Notes: generated by a model from the sequence alone, not told the origin. Positions 54,927 through 64,000 are shown, counted from the first letter of the stretch. The stretch is 64,000 bases of DNA from Motiliproteus sp036961355 (GCA_036961355.1 JBALVL010000014.1:45189-109188); one strand, 5' to 3'. A program made the numbers and translations.

Positions 54927-55286
54927 ATGAGTTTAATACAGTTTTTGAATAGTGCGCGGGCTATTGAGCCGATTGAGTTTACCGATGTGATGGCCATGAT
55001 CAACGCTCAGTATCGCTATACGCCCACAGCGTTTAGTAATGGAGTCGGGGAAAAACGCCAACAGAATGCGGCTGGGCAGAATGAAGGGTCTTGTAAACTG
55101 CTGGCCTTTGCCAAGTTGCACCAGCTGAATAAGGAGCAAACGTTGAACCTCTTTGGCCAGTATTACCATCAAGAGGTGTTGCAGGATCCCGCTGGCAGCT
55201 CGCATATGAATATCCGAGCTTTTATGGCTGATGGTTGGGATGGTGTTAGTTTTGACACTGAGCCGCTGGCCGCTGGCACCAAATAA
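54927..55286 (+). CDS. HopJ family protein
   Basis: 119 residues. The HopJ (PF08888-type) pattern is complete: FTDVMAMINAQYRYTPTAFS, NEGSCKLLAFAKLHQL, LFGQYYHQEVL and SHMNIRAFMADGWDGV. The name comes from a plant-pathogen effector, but the family is widespread in free-living gammaproteobacteria and algae, and no type III secretion genes are present, so an effector role is unlikely. ATG 54927 follows GGAGAT. Tail-to-tail with the next gene. Confidence 0.88.
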   Translation: MSLIQFLNSARAIEPIEFTDVMAMINAQYRYTPTAFSNGVGEKRQQNAAGQNEGSCKLLAFAKLHQLNKEQTLNLFGQYYHQEVLQDPAGSSHMNIRAFMADGWDGVSFDTEPLAAGTK

Positions 55287-55700
55287 TCAGGCGGCCTGTA
55301 GCAATAATGAGCGTAGGTGGTCGAGCTCTTCAATTGCGCAGGTGCGAATGGTACGGGATCCGTGGCCCAGAGGCAGTTGTTGTTGTAGCCAGTGGAATTG
55401 AGGGCGTTGTATCAGGCTCCAGCCTCGCTCCTCAAACCGCTCTTCGCACAGTTGATCTAAAGGCAGGGTGCGTAATTGCTGGCAACTGATCGGTTGATGA
55501 TGGCGATCGATGATAGAGAGTGAGCCGGTCAGCGCCAGTTGATAGACACTGGAATCGACTACGTTTCTGGCCTCAAGAATGATCTCGGTTTCATGATTAA
55601 TACCTAACAGGCAAGCCAGTTGTGTTGCTTCGATCTGCTGTCCTTGCCGGAAAGGTTCGGAAGAAAAGTAGTAGCCGTCAGTGGCCAAGGCGTGATTCAT
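55287..55700 (-). CDS. Conserved-looking protein of unknown family
   Basis: About 137 residues from ATG 55698-55700, which follows AAGGACT. Soluble, mixed alpha/beta, Gln/Leu-rich, no motif recognised (ILEARNVVDSSVYQLALTG, DRHHQPISCQQLRTL). Codon usage matches neighbours, supporting a real gene. Its end abuts the HopJ stop with no gap. Confidence 0.6.
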   Translation of the reverse strand: MNHALATDGYYFSSEPFRQGQQIEATQLACLLGINHETEIILEARNVVDSSVYQLALTGSLSIIDRHHQPISCQQLRTLPLDQLCEERFEERGWSLIQRPQFHWLQQQLPLGHGSRTIRTCAIEELDHLRSLLLQAA

Positions 55701-55718
55701 CGCAAGTCCTTGCTGCAT

Positions 55719-56020
55719 TCTTCAATTCCCGGTTATTATTATTATTATCGGGTTATTTTGGGGCGATACTGTAATGGATAGGGCCAACGATTGCTAGAAA
55801 TAATAAATGGATAGGGCCAGCGATAGCGAGACACAGTAACAAATTTATTGGAAGGTTATTCTGGCTGCTAAAGTTAGGTGTTGGGGAAGGGGGGAGGATA
55901 CAAAAAAGAACAGTGCATCAAGTTTATGGTTAGGGCTTTGTTGCGGCGTTTTATTGTCGACGATAGCGATCTAGGAAAGAGTGCTCACCCGGATCGCTGC
56001 TGCCTTATTAATCGTGTGTT
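55719..56020. other. Repeat-bearing gap upstream of the unknown gene
   Basis: About 300 bases without a gene. It contains an ATT/TTA microsatellite (55734-55748) and two copies of a 26-base sequence 33 bases apart (from 55774 and 55807, sharing ATGGATAGGGCCA). Confidence 0.5.
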
Positions 56021-57205
56021 TTATCCGTTCTGTGGGCCGCCGCCGTTTATGACTCTCAGATTGATCACCTCTTCGATGGAATTGAGTGCTTGCAAGGATT
56101 CGTCGCAAGGCATCGCTTCGAGATCGATAATATTGTATGCCAAACCATCCCGGCTCTTATTCAGCATATCGGTGATGTTGAGGTCGTATTCAGCGATGAT
56201 CGCTGTGACCTGTCCCAGTACATTGGGAACATTTTTATTGGTGATGGTAATGCGTACCGGCGTTGTACGAGCCAGTTCGATCGGTGGGAAATTAACGGAA
56301 TTACGGATGTTGCCGTTTTCCAGAAAATCGATTAACTGATCAGCTACCATTATGGCGCAATTATCCTCGGCTTCGGCGGTACTGGCACCGATGTGCGGCA
56401 TCTGTAAAATCCGAGGATGGGATAGGGTATCGTTAGCCGGAAAGTCGCTGATGTACCGGTGCAGGCGATCCTGGTCCAGCGCTTTGATCACATCCTCTTT
56501 GTTAACGATCTCCCCGCGGGCAAAATTGAGCAGTACGGTACCTGGCTTGACACAAGCGAGCAGCGCTTCGTTGATCAACCCTTTCGTGGCCTCAATGGCA
56601 GGCAGGTGCAGGCTGATATAATCGCATTTAGCGAACAGGCTGTTGAGGTTGTCCATCTTCTGGACCCGGCTTGATAGCCGCCATGCCGCTTCCACCGAGA
56701 TGGCCGGATCGTAACCGCAGACTTCCATTCCCAGTGATTGCCCCATGTTGGCGACAAGCGAGCCAATATTACCCAAGCCGACGACACCAAGCGTTTTGCC
56801 CCGTAGTTCGGAACCGGCAAAGCGCTTCTTCTCTTTTTCGAGTAATGGATCCAAACCAGCTTGTGGCTCGAGCCCTTCGACAAATCGCATTCCTTGGTAG
56901 ATATCACGCGCGCCTAGCAGCATACCGGCCAGTACCAGCTCTTTTACGGCGTTGGCGTTAGCACCCGGCGCGTTAAAGACAACGATGCCATCGTCGGAGC
57001 AGCGTTCGATCGGGACGTTGTTAACACCGGCACCGGCGCGTGCGATCGCTTTGAGACTTTTTGGGAATTCAGTGTCGTGTAGTTTTTGCGAACGAATTAA
57101 AAAAGCGTCGGGATTAGGTAGCTCGCTGGCAACTTCATAGCTGTCGCGAGGAAGGCGTTCGAGGCCTTTGACTGATATGCTGTTGTAGGTACGAATCTGG
57201 TACAT
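56021..57205 (-). CDS. serA: D-3-phosphoglycerate dehydrogenase
   Basis: 394 residues. It oxidises 3-phosphoglycerate with NAD+, the first step of serine synthesis. The NAD motif GKTLGVVGLGNIGSLVA, catalytic residues around NFARGEIV (Arg), and the C-terminal HIGASTAEAEDNCA are present. A C-terminal ACT domain (about 320-390, ITITNKNVPNVLGQVTAII) is the likely serine-feedback site. AAAGGAC precedes ATG 57203-57205. serC lies upstream on the same strand, separated by a hairpin. Confidence 0.95.
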   Translation of the reverse strand: MYQIRTYNSISVKGLERLPRDSYEVASELPNPDAFLIRSQKLHDTEFPKSLKAIARAGAGVNNVPIERCSDDGIVVFNAPGANANAVKELVLAGMLLGARDIYQGMRFVEGLEPQAGLDPLLEKEKKRFAGSELRGKTLGVVGLGNIGSLVANMGQSLGMEVCGYDPAISVEAAWRLSSRVQKMDNLNSLFAKCDYISLHLPAIEATKGLINEALLACVKPGTVLLNFARGEIVNKEDVIKALDQDRLHRYISDFPANDTLSHPRILQMPHIGASTAEAEDNCAIMVADQLIDFLENGNIRNSVNFPPIELARTTPVRITITNKNVPNVLGQVTAIIAEYDLNITDMLNKSRDGLAYNIIDLEAMPCDESLQALNSIEEVINLRVINGGGPQNG

Positions 57206-57250
57206 GGTGTCCTTTACCTTATGTTGTCTGTGTAAATGTCTGGCACCAAC

Positions 57251-57278
57251 AACAACGGCCCATATTAGGGCCGTTGTT
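57251..57278 (-). terminator. Hairpin between serC and serA
   Basis: An 11-bp perfect stem AACAACGGCCC (57251-57261) / GGGCCGTTGTT (57268-57278) with a 6-base loop and T-rich flank on the minus strand. It probably ends or attenuates serC transcription before serA. Confidence 0.7.
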
Positions 57279-57288
57279 TGGAGCTTGA

Positions 57289-58425
57289 TTAACTTGCTTT
57301 AGCTTCTTGATTTTTTACCTGAAGGTAACCCCACTCAAGCCAGGGCATCAGTGCTTCAATATCGGCGGTATTGACGGTAGCTCCGCACCAGATTCGTAAA
57401 CCAGCCGGCGCATCGCGGTAGGCGCCAATATCGAATGCTACGCTTTCGCTGTCGAGCAATTTGATCAGAGTTTTGACCTGATCTGCTTCCAGATCCAGCG
57501 TCAGGCAGACACTGGTATTTGAGCGCACTGAGCTATCAGCGGCTAAGAAGTGAACCCAGTCGTTGCTGTCGACGAATGCTTCGATCGCCTTGAGGCTGGC
57601 GTTGCTGATAGCGATAGTTTGATTGACTCCGCCGATCGAGCGGACCCAGTTAAGTGCATCTTGGTAGTCAGCGACACAGAGCATCGATGGCGTGTTGATG
57701 GTAGCACCTTTAAAGATACCTTCAATCAACTTGCCGCCTTTGGTGAGGCGGAAAATTTTCGGCAGAGGCCATGTTGGTGTATAGCTTTCGAGCCGCTCAA
57801 CGGCGCGCGGACTGAGGATGATGACACCGTGAGCACCTTCGCCGCCGAGCACTTTTTGCCAGCTGAAGGTGGTGACGTCGAGCTTTTCCCAAGGCATCTC
57901 CATCGCAAAAACGGACGAGGTGGCATCGCAGATTGTTAGGCCCTTGCGGTCACCGGCGATCCAGTCGGCGTTGTCAACTTTGACACCCGAGGTGGTGCCG
58001 TTCCAAGTAAACACGATATCGTGATCGGAATTGGTTTGTGCCAAGTCTGGTAACAGACCGTAATCGGCGCTGATGTGGTTAACCTCAAGCTTGAGCTGCT
58101 TGGTGATATCCGAGTGCCAACCAGCACCAAATGATTCCCATGAGCAAACATCAACTGGACGGGCTCCGAGCACGCTCCACAGGATCATCTCAACCGCTCC
58201 GGTATCGGATGCCGGTACAATCCCAACCCGGTAACCCTCGGGCAGGCCAAGTAGTTCAGCTGTATCGTCGATGGTCTTTTGCAAAGCAGCTTTGCCTAAG
58301 CCGGAGCGGTGAGAGCGCCCTAGCGTCGCGACATCCAGATCGGCTACCGAATAACCGGGACGCTTGCTGCATGGCCCGGACGAAAAATTGGGGTTTTGAG
58401 GTTTGCTAGCAGGACGGGTTGGCAC
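57289..58425 (-). CDS. serC: Phosphoserine aminotransferase (TIGR01365 type)
   Basis: About 379 residues. A PLP-dependent enzyme converting 3-phosphohydroxypyruvate and glutamate to phosphoserine. The N-terminus PTRPASKPQNPNFSSGPC, TLGRSHRSGLGKAAL, and the PLP lysine in TFSWQKVLGGEGAHG place it in the SerC_2 group common in alphaproteobacteria and some marine gammaproteobacteria, distinct from E. coli SerC. The start is GTG 58423-58425, which has GAGGAACGACT directly before it; the longer frame to 58620 has no family match. With serA it makes up two steps of serine synthesis. Confidence 0.93.
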   Translation of the reverse strand: MPTRPASKPQNPNFSSGPCSKRPGYSVADLDVATLGRSHRSGLGKAALQKTIDDTAELLGLPEGYRVGIVPASDTGAVEMILWSVLGARPVDVCSWESFGAGWHSDITKQLKLEVNHISADYGLLPDLAQTNSDHDIVFTWNGTTSGVKVDNADWIAGDRKGLTICDATSSVFAMEMPWEKLDVTTFSWQKVLGGEGAHGVIILSPRAVERLESYTPTWPLPKIFRLTKGGKLIEGIFKGATINTPSMLCVADYQDALNWVRSIGGVNQTIAISNASLKAIEAFVDSNDWVHFLAADSSVRSNTSVCLTLDLEADQVKTLIKLLDSESVAFDIGAYRDAPAGLRIWCGATVNTADIEALMPWLEWGYLQVKNQEAKAS

Positions 58426-58693
58426 AGTCGTTCCTCGCAGTGTGGGTGCGCAATTAAACATTGCGGCATCGCAAAAAAATGGTTGCCGAATAGTACCTAA
58501 AAAAGTACTGCTACTCAAAAAGATCGACCCCTTGTGGCGTGCATCAGCGGTTATTTCGCCTATTCTTTCAAACGTTAGGGATTTTTCAGGGGCTGCTAAG
58601 CCCGCACTATCGTTTAGCACTTAAACACCATCTTGCCAAAATCTTTAACGTGAGTAGATCCTCATTGAAACAGAGCTGAGTAAGGATGCCGTT

Positions 58694-58900
58694 ATGAAAC
58701 AACTGATTCGCTTGGGCGCCAATGTTGCTGCCATCTTGGGAGTGTCGTGTTGTGTGGCCGCTGCGTTTGCGCGCCTTAGAGGTGCTTTCTATCTACCGGG
58801 TGGGATCGAGGCGATCAGCCTGTTCGAACTGGGAACCGGGATGATGGTTTTTGCCTGCCTGGGCAAGCTCGAACTGTTGTTACAGCGTGAAGCAGTATAG
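58694..58900 (+). CDS. Small membrane protein, unknown
   Basis: 68 residues from ATG 58694, after GTAAGGATG. A membrane helix (IRLGANVAAILGVSCCVAAA) with a Cys pair and a second one (LFELGTGMMVFACLGKLELL). Unknown family, but a good ribosome site and plausible topology. Confidence 0.6.
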   Translation: MKQLIRLGANVAAILGVSCCVAAAFARLRGAFYLPGGIEAISLFELGTGMMVFACLGKLELLLQREAV

Positions 58901-58989
58901 GGGAGCGGTGTAGGCTCCAAGCAATTACATCGTGATGAGTCTGGGCAGTGAAAAAGACTAGCGCTTTGAGAGTCCAATCTCCAGATACA

Positions 58990-59016
58990 AAAAAGGAGCC
59001 GTGTCGACTCCTTTTT
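58990..59016 (-). terminator. Terminator of glcB
   Basis: Nine-base stem AAAAAGGAG (58990-58998) / CTCCTTTTT (59008-59016) with a 9-base loop; T run on the minus strand, just past the glcB stop. Confidence 0.8.
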
Positions 59017-59034
59017 GAATTGTATCGACGCAAG

Positions 59035-61194
59035 TTACTGTGCCTTAACACTCTGACGATGAGCGTGCAGAAGTGGCTCGGTATATCCACTGGGTTGCTC
59101 AGCACCCTTGAACACCAGATCGCAGGCGGCCTGGAAGGCGATGCCATTAAACCCTGGTGCCATCGGCTGATACAGCGGATCAGCGGCATTCTGGCCGTCA
59201 ACAATCGCAGCCATCCGCTTCAGCGTTTCCATTACTTGGTCACCGTTACAGATACCGTGACGTAGCCAGTTGGCGATATGTTGGCTGGAGATACGCAGCG
59301 TGGCTCGGTCTTCCATTAAGCCGACATTGTTGATGTCTGGTACTTTAGAGCAACCGACACCCTGATCAACCCAGCGTACCACGTAGCCAAGAATGCCTTG
59401 GGCATTGTTGTCCAGCTCTCTTTGGATGCTATCGGCACTGAGTTGGCGATCACCCAATAGTGGGATGGTGAGGATATCATCGACGCTGGCCCGTGCACGG
59501 TTTCTTAACTCCAGCTGACGGGTAGGGACGTTGAGCTGGTGGTAGTGCAAGGCGTGCAGTGTTGCCGCAGTGGGCGAAGGAACCCAGGCGGTGTTAGCTC
59601 CGGCGATGGGGTGACCTATCTTGGCCTCCATCATATCGGCCATATTATCGGGAATGGGCCACATACCTTTGCCAATCTGGGCCTTGCCCGATAAACCGCA
59701 TGCTAGGCCTAGATCAACGTTCTGATCTTCGTAAGCCAAGATCCAGGGGCGTGTTTTCAACTCACCTTTGGGTAGGAAAGCGCCGGCTTCCATGCTGGTG
59801 TGAATCTCATCACCGGTGCGGTCGAGAAAACCTGTGTTGATAAAGACGACGCGCTCTTTAGCGGCACGGATGCACTCCTTAAGATTGACCGAAGTACGAC
59901 GCTCTTCGTCCATGATCCCAACTTTGATGGTGTTTCGGGGCAGATCCAGAGCATCTTCAACGCGGCCGAAGAGTTCACAGGTAAAAGCGACCTCCTCAGG
60001 GCCGTGCATCTTTGGCTTGACGATGTTGATGCTGGCGGCAGAAGAGTTACGGTATTGGCTATTGCCATTGAGGTCATGGATCGCGATAAACGATGTCACC
60101 ATAGCGTCCATGATGCCCTCTGGAATTTCATCACCGTTCTTATCCAGAATTGCCGGGTTGGTCATCAAGTGTCCGACATTGCGGATAAACAGCATGGCGC
60201 GACCTTTAAGCGACAGAGTGCCTCCGGTGGGTGTCTTATATTCCCTGTCGGGGTTTAAACGCCGTACCAGGGTTTCCCCTCCTTTGGACATTGACTGTTC
60301 CAGCGTTCCATTCATCAGCCCTAGCCAGTTTTGGTAGGCCAGGACCTTGTCCTCAGCATCGACTGCAGCGATTGAATCCTCGCAATCCATGATAGTTGTT
60401 AGAGCTGCTTCGATCAGCACGTCATTGATGCCTGCTGCATCGGTGCTGCCGATGCGGGCGTTGGCGTCGATCTGGATTTCAAAACGCAGGTTGTTGTGCT
60501 TGAGCAAGACCGCGCTAGGTGCACTGTCGTTGCCACGGTAGGCTGCTAGCTGACCCGGCTTTGCCAGGCCGGTTTCAACACCGTTGCTGAGGGTGACACT
60601 GAGGCTGCCGAATCGAATCCGGTAGGCGGTGGCATCTTTATGGGAACCGATGGTTAGTGGGGCTGCCTGGTCGAGGAACTTGCGGGCGTATTCTACGACT
60701 TGAGCACCGCGCACCGGATTGAAAGTCGTTCCTTTCTCGGCGCCGTTGTCCTCTGGCAATACGTCAGTGCCGTATAGGGCATCATAAAGGCTGCCCCAGC
60801 GTGCATTAGCGGCGTTCAGCGCGAAGCGAGCGTTCATGATAGGTACAACGAGCTGCGGCCCCGCCTGAGCGGCTATTTCAGGCTCTACATTTTCAGTGGT
60901 AATCTGAAACTCTTCCTGTTCAGGAACCAGATAACCGATCTCTTGCAAGAATGCTTTGTAGGCGGCGAAGTCTCCGGCACCGTTATCGCGATGCCACTGA
61001 TCAATTTGGGTTTGTAACTGATCACGCTTTGCCAGCAGCTGGCGATTTTTTGGGGCTAGATCATCAATGATTTGTTCAAAAGCAGACCAAAATGCCGCTG
61101 GATCAATACCCGTTCCCGGAGCGACTTTTTCGGCGATCAGATCATATAGAACGGTGGCAATCTGAAGTCCGCCAATCTGAGTGCGTGCGGTCAT
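59035..61194 (-). CDS. glcB: Malate synthase G
   Basis: 719 residues, the G-isoform length. It condenses glyoxylate with acetyl-CoA to malate. Blocks typical of the family are MDEERRTSVNLKECIRAA with INTGFLDRTGDEIHTSMEAG, and MWPIPDNMADMM. The catalytic acid-base and metal residues sit in those barrels. GAGGATATAAG precedes the ATG. It neighbours a LysR gene and aceA, so both glyoxylate-shunt enzymes are within 5 kb. Confidence 0.97.
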   Translation of the reverse strand: MTARTQIGGLQIATVLYDLIAEKVAPGTGIDPAAFWSAFEQIIDDLAPKNRQLLAKRDQLQTQIDQWHRDNGAGDFAAYKAFLQEIGYLVPEQEEFQITTENVEPEIAAQAGPQLVVPIMNARFALNAANARWGSLYDALYGTDVLPEDNGAEKGTTFNPVRGAQVVEYARKFLDQAAPLTIGSHKDATAYRIRFGSLSVTLSNGVETGLAKPGQLAAYRGNDSAPSAVLLKHNNLRFEIQIDANARIGSTDAAGINDVLIEAALTTIMDCEDSIAAVDAEDKVLAYQNWLGLMNGTLEQSMSKGGETLVRRLNPDREYKTPTGGTLSLKGRAMLFIRNVGHLMTNPAILDKNGDEIPEGIMDAMVTSFIAIHDLNGNSQYRNSSAASINIVKPKMHGPEEVAFTCELFGRVEDALDLPRNTIKVGIMDEERRTSVNLKECIRAAKERVVFINTGFLDRTGDEIHTSMEAGAFLPKGELKTRPWILAYEDQNVDLGLACGLSGKAQIGKGMWPIPDNMADMMEAKIGHPIAGANTAWVPSPTAATLHALHYHQLNVPTRQLELRNRARASVDDILTIPLLGDRQLSADSIQRELDNNAQGILGYVVRWVDQGVGCSKVPDINNVGLMEDRATLRISSQHIANWLRHGICNGDQVMETLKRMAAIVDGQNAADPLYQPMAPGFNGIAFQAACDLVFKGAEQPSGYTEPLLHAHRQSVKAQ

Positions 61195-61345
61195 GCTTAT
61201 ATCCTCAAAAATAAAAAAACGATTCTACCAATAGCTGACATTTCGGCCAGCATAAATCAGGGCTCTGATTGTAAAACGAACCCCTATCATTTGCCTAGGT
61301 TATTAATGCAATCTTCGTCATTCCTAAGCTGAATAGAGGTTCTGT

Positions 61346-62287
61346 TTACTGAGTGATCTGTTGGGCTACGTCGCTGATCAGTGTGCGTAACCACTGATGG
61401 CTGGGGTTGTGTTGCAGCAGCGGACTCCAGGCCATTTTTAACTCAATTTCAGGGATCGGGAACGGCGGAGTCCTGATCACCACATTTTCATGGTTATGAC
61501 GCAAGTTAGCGGCACGTGTTGGTAAAGTCACAATCAGGTCTTCCTGCTCGGCGAGCAACATGGCGGTTTGATAATGCCGGGTAAATACGGTGATGTTGCG
61601 CTTTTTATCCAGCTTATTAAGGGCACCATCAACCCAGCCAAGGCGTTGCACATCGTTAGGGTTGATGCCCACGCCGGCGCCAAACCCGGTCTTGCTGACC
61701 CAGATATGGTTGGCTTCTAGATAAGTGTCGAGGTTGAAGTCCCCAATGATCGGGTTGTTACAGCTAAGCAGGCAGGAAAAACTGTCGGTCCAGATGGTTT
61801 TTTGGTGGAACGATTGTGGCATCGAATCAAATCGGTTGATCACCATATCTATCTTTCCCTGCTCAACATCGAGAAAGGTAACGTCGCTAGGGGTCATGAT
61901 ATCCAGCGTGATACCCGGTGCGCTGTCTCGTAGTCGCTTCAGGATTTGTGGGAATAGGGCAGACTCAGCGTAGTCGCTGGCCATGATTCTGAACACCCTG
62001 TCGGAATTGGCGGCGTCGAAGGGTTGTTTGGTTTGTAGCGCTCTTTCGAGCTGAGACAGTGACTCTCTGATGACGGGTTGTAACTCAAGCGCTCGCTCGG
62101 TCGGTGTCATGCCGTCACTGGTTCGAACCAGTAACGGGTCACCTAACATGTCGCGCAACCGCCGTAGGCCGTTACTCATCGCCGGTTGACTTAACCCTAA
62201 TTGATTTGCGGCATTGGTAACACTGCGCTCTCTGAGTAACACATCAAGGTAAACTAGTAGGTTCAGGTCAATTCGGTTAATTTGCAT
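61346..62287 (-). CDS. LysR family transcriptional regulator
   Basis: About 313 residues from ATG 62285-62287 (MQINRIDLNLLVYLD), which follows CGGAGC. Helix-turn-helix SVTNAANQLGLSQPAMSNGL occupies about residues 23-42; a periplasmic-binding-type effector domain follows (FRIMASDYAESALFPQIL). It lies between glcB and aceA and is divergent from aceA, which makes it the natural candidate regulator of the glyoxylate shunt; the inducer is unknown. Confidence 0.93.
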   Translation of the reverse strand: MQINRIDLNLLVYLDVLLRERSVTNAANQLGLSQPAMSNGLRRLRDMLGDPLLVRTSDGMTPTERALELQPVIRESLSQLERALQTKQPFDAANSDRVFRIMASDYAESALFPQILKRLRDSAPGITLDIMTPSDVTFLDVEQGKIDMVINRFDSMPQSFHQKTIWTDSFSCLLSCNNPIIGDFNLDTYLEANHIWVSKTGFGAGVGINPNDVQRLGWVDGALNKLDKKRNITVFTRHYQTAMLLAEQEDLIVTLPTRAANLRHNHENVVIRTPPFPIPEIELKMAWSPLLQHNPSHQWLRTLISDVAQQITQ

Positions 62288-62625
62288 CCGGTTGCTCCGT
62301 ATCAGTGGCATAGGTGAGCTACAGCTGTGCCTTTATCGCTAAAGGGTTTAGTCTCTCCATTCATGTTGTGGATGTCTATGTAAAACTGAATAACTGCGGT
62401 AAATAATTGTTACGGTGGTTCTGTTGTTGTTAATGAAATTAGTGGGTTAGAGGGTGCTTCTGTCCTTTATTTGTTTGGTGAATCACAAGTATCTTTAATA
62501 TTTATTTTAGTTATGACGCAGTTGCGGTTATAGTCAGCGCAGCACTACGAGGTAGTCCCTTTTTTTACCGATCAAAGGCATCAACCAAGCTTTGATGCGA
62601 TAACAATATTAGTGAAGGAATGACC
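62288..62625. other. Divergent promoter region of the LysR gene and aceA
   Basis: About 340 bases without a gene. It must carry both promoters and probably LysR operators; no clear -10/-35 pair or inverted repeat could be assigned. Confidence 0.4.
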
Positions 62626-64000
62626 ATGTCAGCAATCAATAAAGATATCGACTCAATTGCCGCCGCAAAATTTGCCGCTGGTGCTCCTTGGGATACCATC
62701 AGCCCAGAATCAGCCGCTCGCATGCGTGCTCAAAACAAATTCAAGACTGGCCTGGACATCGCTCAGTACACTGCCAACGTCATGCGTGCCGACATGGAAG
62801 CGTTCGATGCTGATAAGACCAAGTACACTCAGTCACTGGGTTGCTGGCACGGTTTTATCGGTCAGCAGAAGCTGATCGCTATCAAGAAGCATTTCGGTGG
62901 GAAGACCGACCGTAAGTACCTGTACTTGTCTGGCTGGATGGTTGCTGCCCTGCGTTCTGATTTCGGCCCTCTGCCTGATCAGTCCATGCACGAGAAGACT
63001 ACCGTTGCTAGCTTGGTTGAAGAGCTTTACACCTTCCTGCGTCAAGCCGATGCTCGTGAGTTGGGCGGATTGTTCCGTGAGCTGGACGCTGCTCGCGAAG
63101 CTGGCGATACAGCTGCTGAAGCCTCTGTTCAAGATCAAATCGACAACCACGTCACTCACATCGTACCTATCGTTGCCGACATCGATGCCGGTTTCGGTAA
63201 CGCCGAAGCCACTTACATCATGGCTAAGCAGATGATCGAAGCGGGTGCTTGTGCACTGCAGATTGAAAACCAGGTTGCTGACGAGAAGCAATGTGGTCAC
63301 CAGGACGGTAAAGTCACCGTGCCTCATGCTGACTTCCATTCTAAGATTCGTGCATTGCGTTACGCCTTCCTAGAGCTAGGTATCGACAACGGTATTATCG
63401 TTTCACGTACCGACTCTGAAGGTGCTGGCCTGACCAAAGAGATCGCTGTTGTTAAAGAGCCTGGCGATCAAGGTGATCGTTACAACTCTTTCCTCGACGT
63501 TGAAGAGATCGACGTAGCTGACATGGCTGAAGGCGACGTCTGTTTCAACCGAGAAGGTAAGCTGGTTCGTCCTAAGCGTCTGCCTTCTGGCCTGTACCAG
63601 TTCCGTCAAGGTACCGGTGTAGAGCGTTGCGTATTTGACAGCGTCGAAGCTATCCGTGCCGGTGCTGACCTGCTGTGGATCGAAACGGCAACGCCAAACG
63701 TTCAAGACATTGCTGACATGATGAACGAAGTGCGTAAAGAGATTCCTGATGCGAAGCTGGTGTACAACAACTCGCCTTCTTTCAACTGGACCCTGAACTT
63801 CCGTCAGCAGGCTTACGATGCAATGGTTGCAGCGGGTGAAGACGTATCTGCTTATGATCGTGCGGCTCTGATGAGTGCTGAATACGACGAAAGCGAGCTG
63901 TCTGCACGTGCTGACGATAAGATCCGTACCTTCCAAGCTGATACGGCTCGTGAAGCAAACATCTTCCACCACCTGATCACTCTGCCGACTTACCACACTG
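62626..64000 (+). CDS. aceA: Isocitrate lyase, 5' part (runs off the window)
   Basis: 458 codons are present before the window ends; the Pseudomonas-type enzyme is about 530 residues. It splits isocitrate to succinate and glyoxylate, feeding malate synthase. The family blocks are clear: SLGCWHGFIGQQKLI, YLSGWMVAALRSDFG, ADIDAGFGNAEATY and the catalytic-loop motif KQCGHQDGK (KKCGH in other classes). The ATG at 62626 (MSAINKD) with GAAGGA at good spacing was chosen over the ATG six bases earlier. The gene opens rightward from the LysR gene. Confidence 0.97.
   Translation, partial: MSAINKDIDSIAAAKFAAGAPWDTISPESAARMRAQNKFKTGLDIAQYTANVMRADMEAFDADKTKYTQSLGCWHGFIGQQKLIAIKKHFGGKTDRKYLYLSGWMVAALRSDFGPLPDQSMHEKTTVASLVEELYTFLRQADARELGGLFRELDAAREAGDTAAEASVQDQIDNHVTHIVPIVADIDAGFGNAEATYIMAKQMIEAGACALQIENQVADEKQCGHQDGKVTVPHADFHSKIRALRYAFLELGIDNGIIVSRTDSEGAGLTKEIAVVKEPGDQGDRYNSFLDVEEIDVADMAEGDVCFNREGKLVRPKRLPSGLYQFRQGTGVERCVFDSVEAIRAGADLLWIETATPNVQDIADMMNEVRKEIPDAKLVYNNSPSFNWTLNFRQQAYDAMVAAGEDVSAYDRAALMSAEYDESELSARADDKIRTFQADTAREANIFHHLITLPTYHT

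Noticed and set aside
54927..55286. Type III secretion effector
   Set aside because: HopJ is only a family name; no secretion genes are nearby and the family is common in free-living bacteria.
55878..56339. 153-codon plus-strand frame over the end of serA
   Set aside because: Mostly antisense to serA; no independent support.
63403..63996. Long minus-strand open frame inside aceA
   Set aside because: Shadow of the highly conserved isocitrate lyase frame.

Overview
The window is a stretch of gammaproteobacterial chromosome with moderate GC. Gene content points to a marine, heterotrophic Oceanospirillales- or Pseudomonadales-like bacterium: an AapJQMP general amino-acid transporter, a Pseudomonas-type isocitrate lyase, malate synthase G, YgiQ, AcpH, DUF3461, a HopJ-family protein, TgpA/DUF58/MoxR, FmdB-AspS-YebC order and several chemoreceptors. 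Genus cannot be fixed from sequence alone. I saw no rRNA, tRNA, intact insertion sequence, prophage or CRISPR array. Most of the window is ordinary core genome, but it also carries decayed genes and short tandem repeats.

Layout. 1-2.0 kb: end of a small secreted protein, a GAF-GGDEF protein and a broken unidentified gene. 2.4-8.3 kb: a membrane/2Fe-2S/class III nucleotide cyclase, then a MoxR-DUF58-TgpA transglutaminase operon. 8.5-12.7 kb: DUF3461, then a two-gene unit of a large membrane AAA-type ATPase and an MscS channel. 12.8-18.2 kb: YgiQ, AcpH and a chemoreceptor pseudogene with three frameshifts. 18.4-21.5 kb: DUF3299 protein, Fpr, a nucleoside-recognition membrane protein and ComFB. 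21.8-26.7 kb: a deleted gcvT relic and the aapJQMP operon. 27.4-33 kb: intact gcvP, a GST, a DUF482 acyltransferase-like protein and a HIT protein. 33.1-37.1 kb: a periplasmic binding protein/histidine kinase pair with no response regulator, then tpm. 37.2-40.2 kb: fmdB, aspS, yebC. 40.3-46.1 kb: a chemoreceptor with a C-terminal sensor region, a phasin-like protein, a Bcr/CflA-type exporter and an overlapping M23 peptidase-bactofilin pair. 46.3-54.7 kb: Na+ symporter with metallophosphoesterase, TrpD2/YbiB, a solute-binding protein, a small secreted protein, a TIGR01621-type pseudouridine synthase, an EamA transporter and a TIGR03013-type sugar transferase. 54.9-64 kb: HopJ, serA, serC, glcB, a LysR regulator and aceA, which runs off the end.

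How the genes work together. The right end joins C2/acetate metabolism (aceA and glcB around a LysR gene) with serine synthesis (serC, serA). The Aap system feeds amino acids. Glycine cleavage is represented by an intact gcvP but only a wrecked gcvT, so another gcvT is needed for the pathway to work. Signalling is rich: a GGDEF protein, a redox-cofactor-bearing cyclase, ComFB, a sensor kinase and two chemoreceptors (one dead). Envelope functions include TgpA, M23-bactofilin, MscS and the sugar transferase.

Less ordinary items are the ATPase-MscS unit, the heme/FeS-like cyclase, the binding protein-kinase pair without a regulator, four separate arrays of 14-16-nt imperfect tandem repeats (one covering the aapP start codon), a 24-nt perfect palindrome at 50653-50676, and a structured, terminator-ended leader ahead of the dead chemoreceptor.
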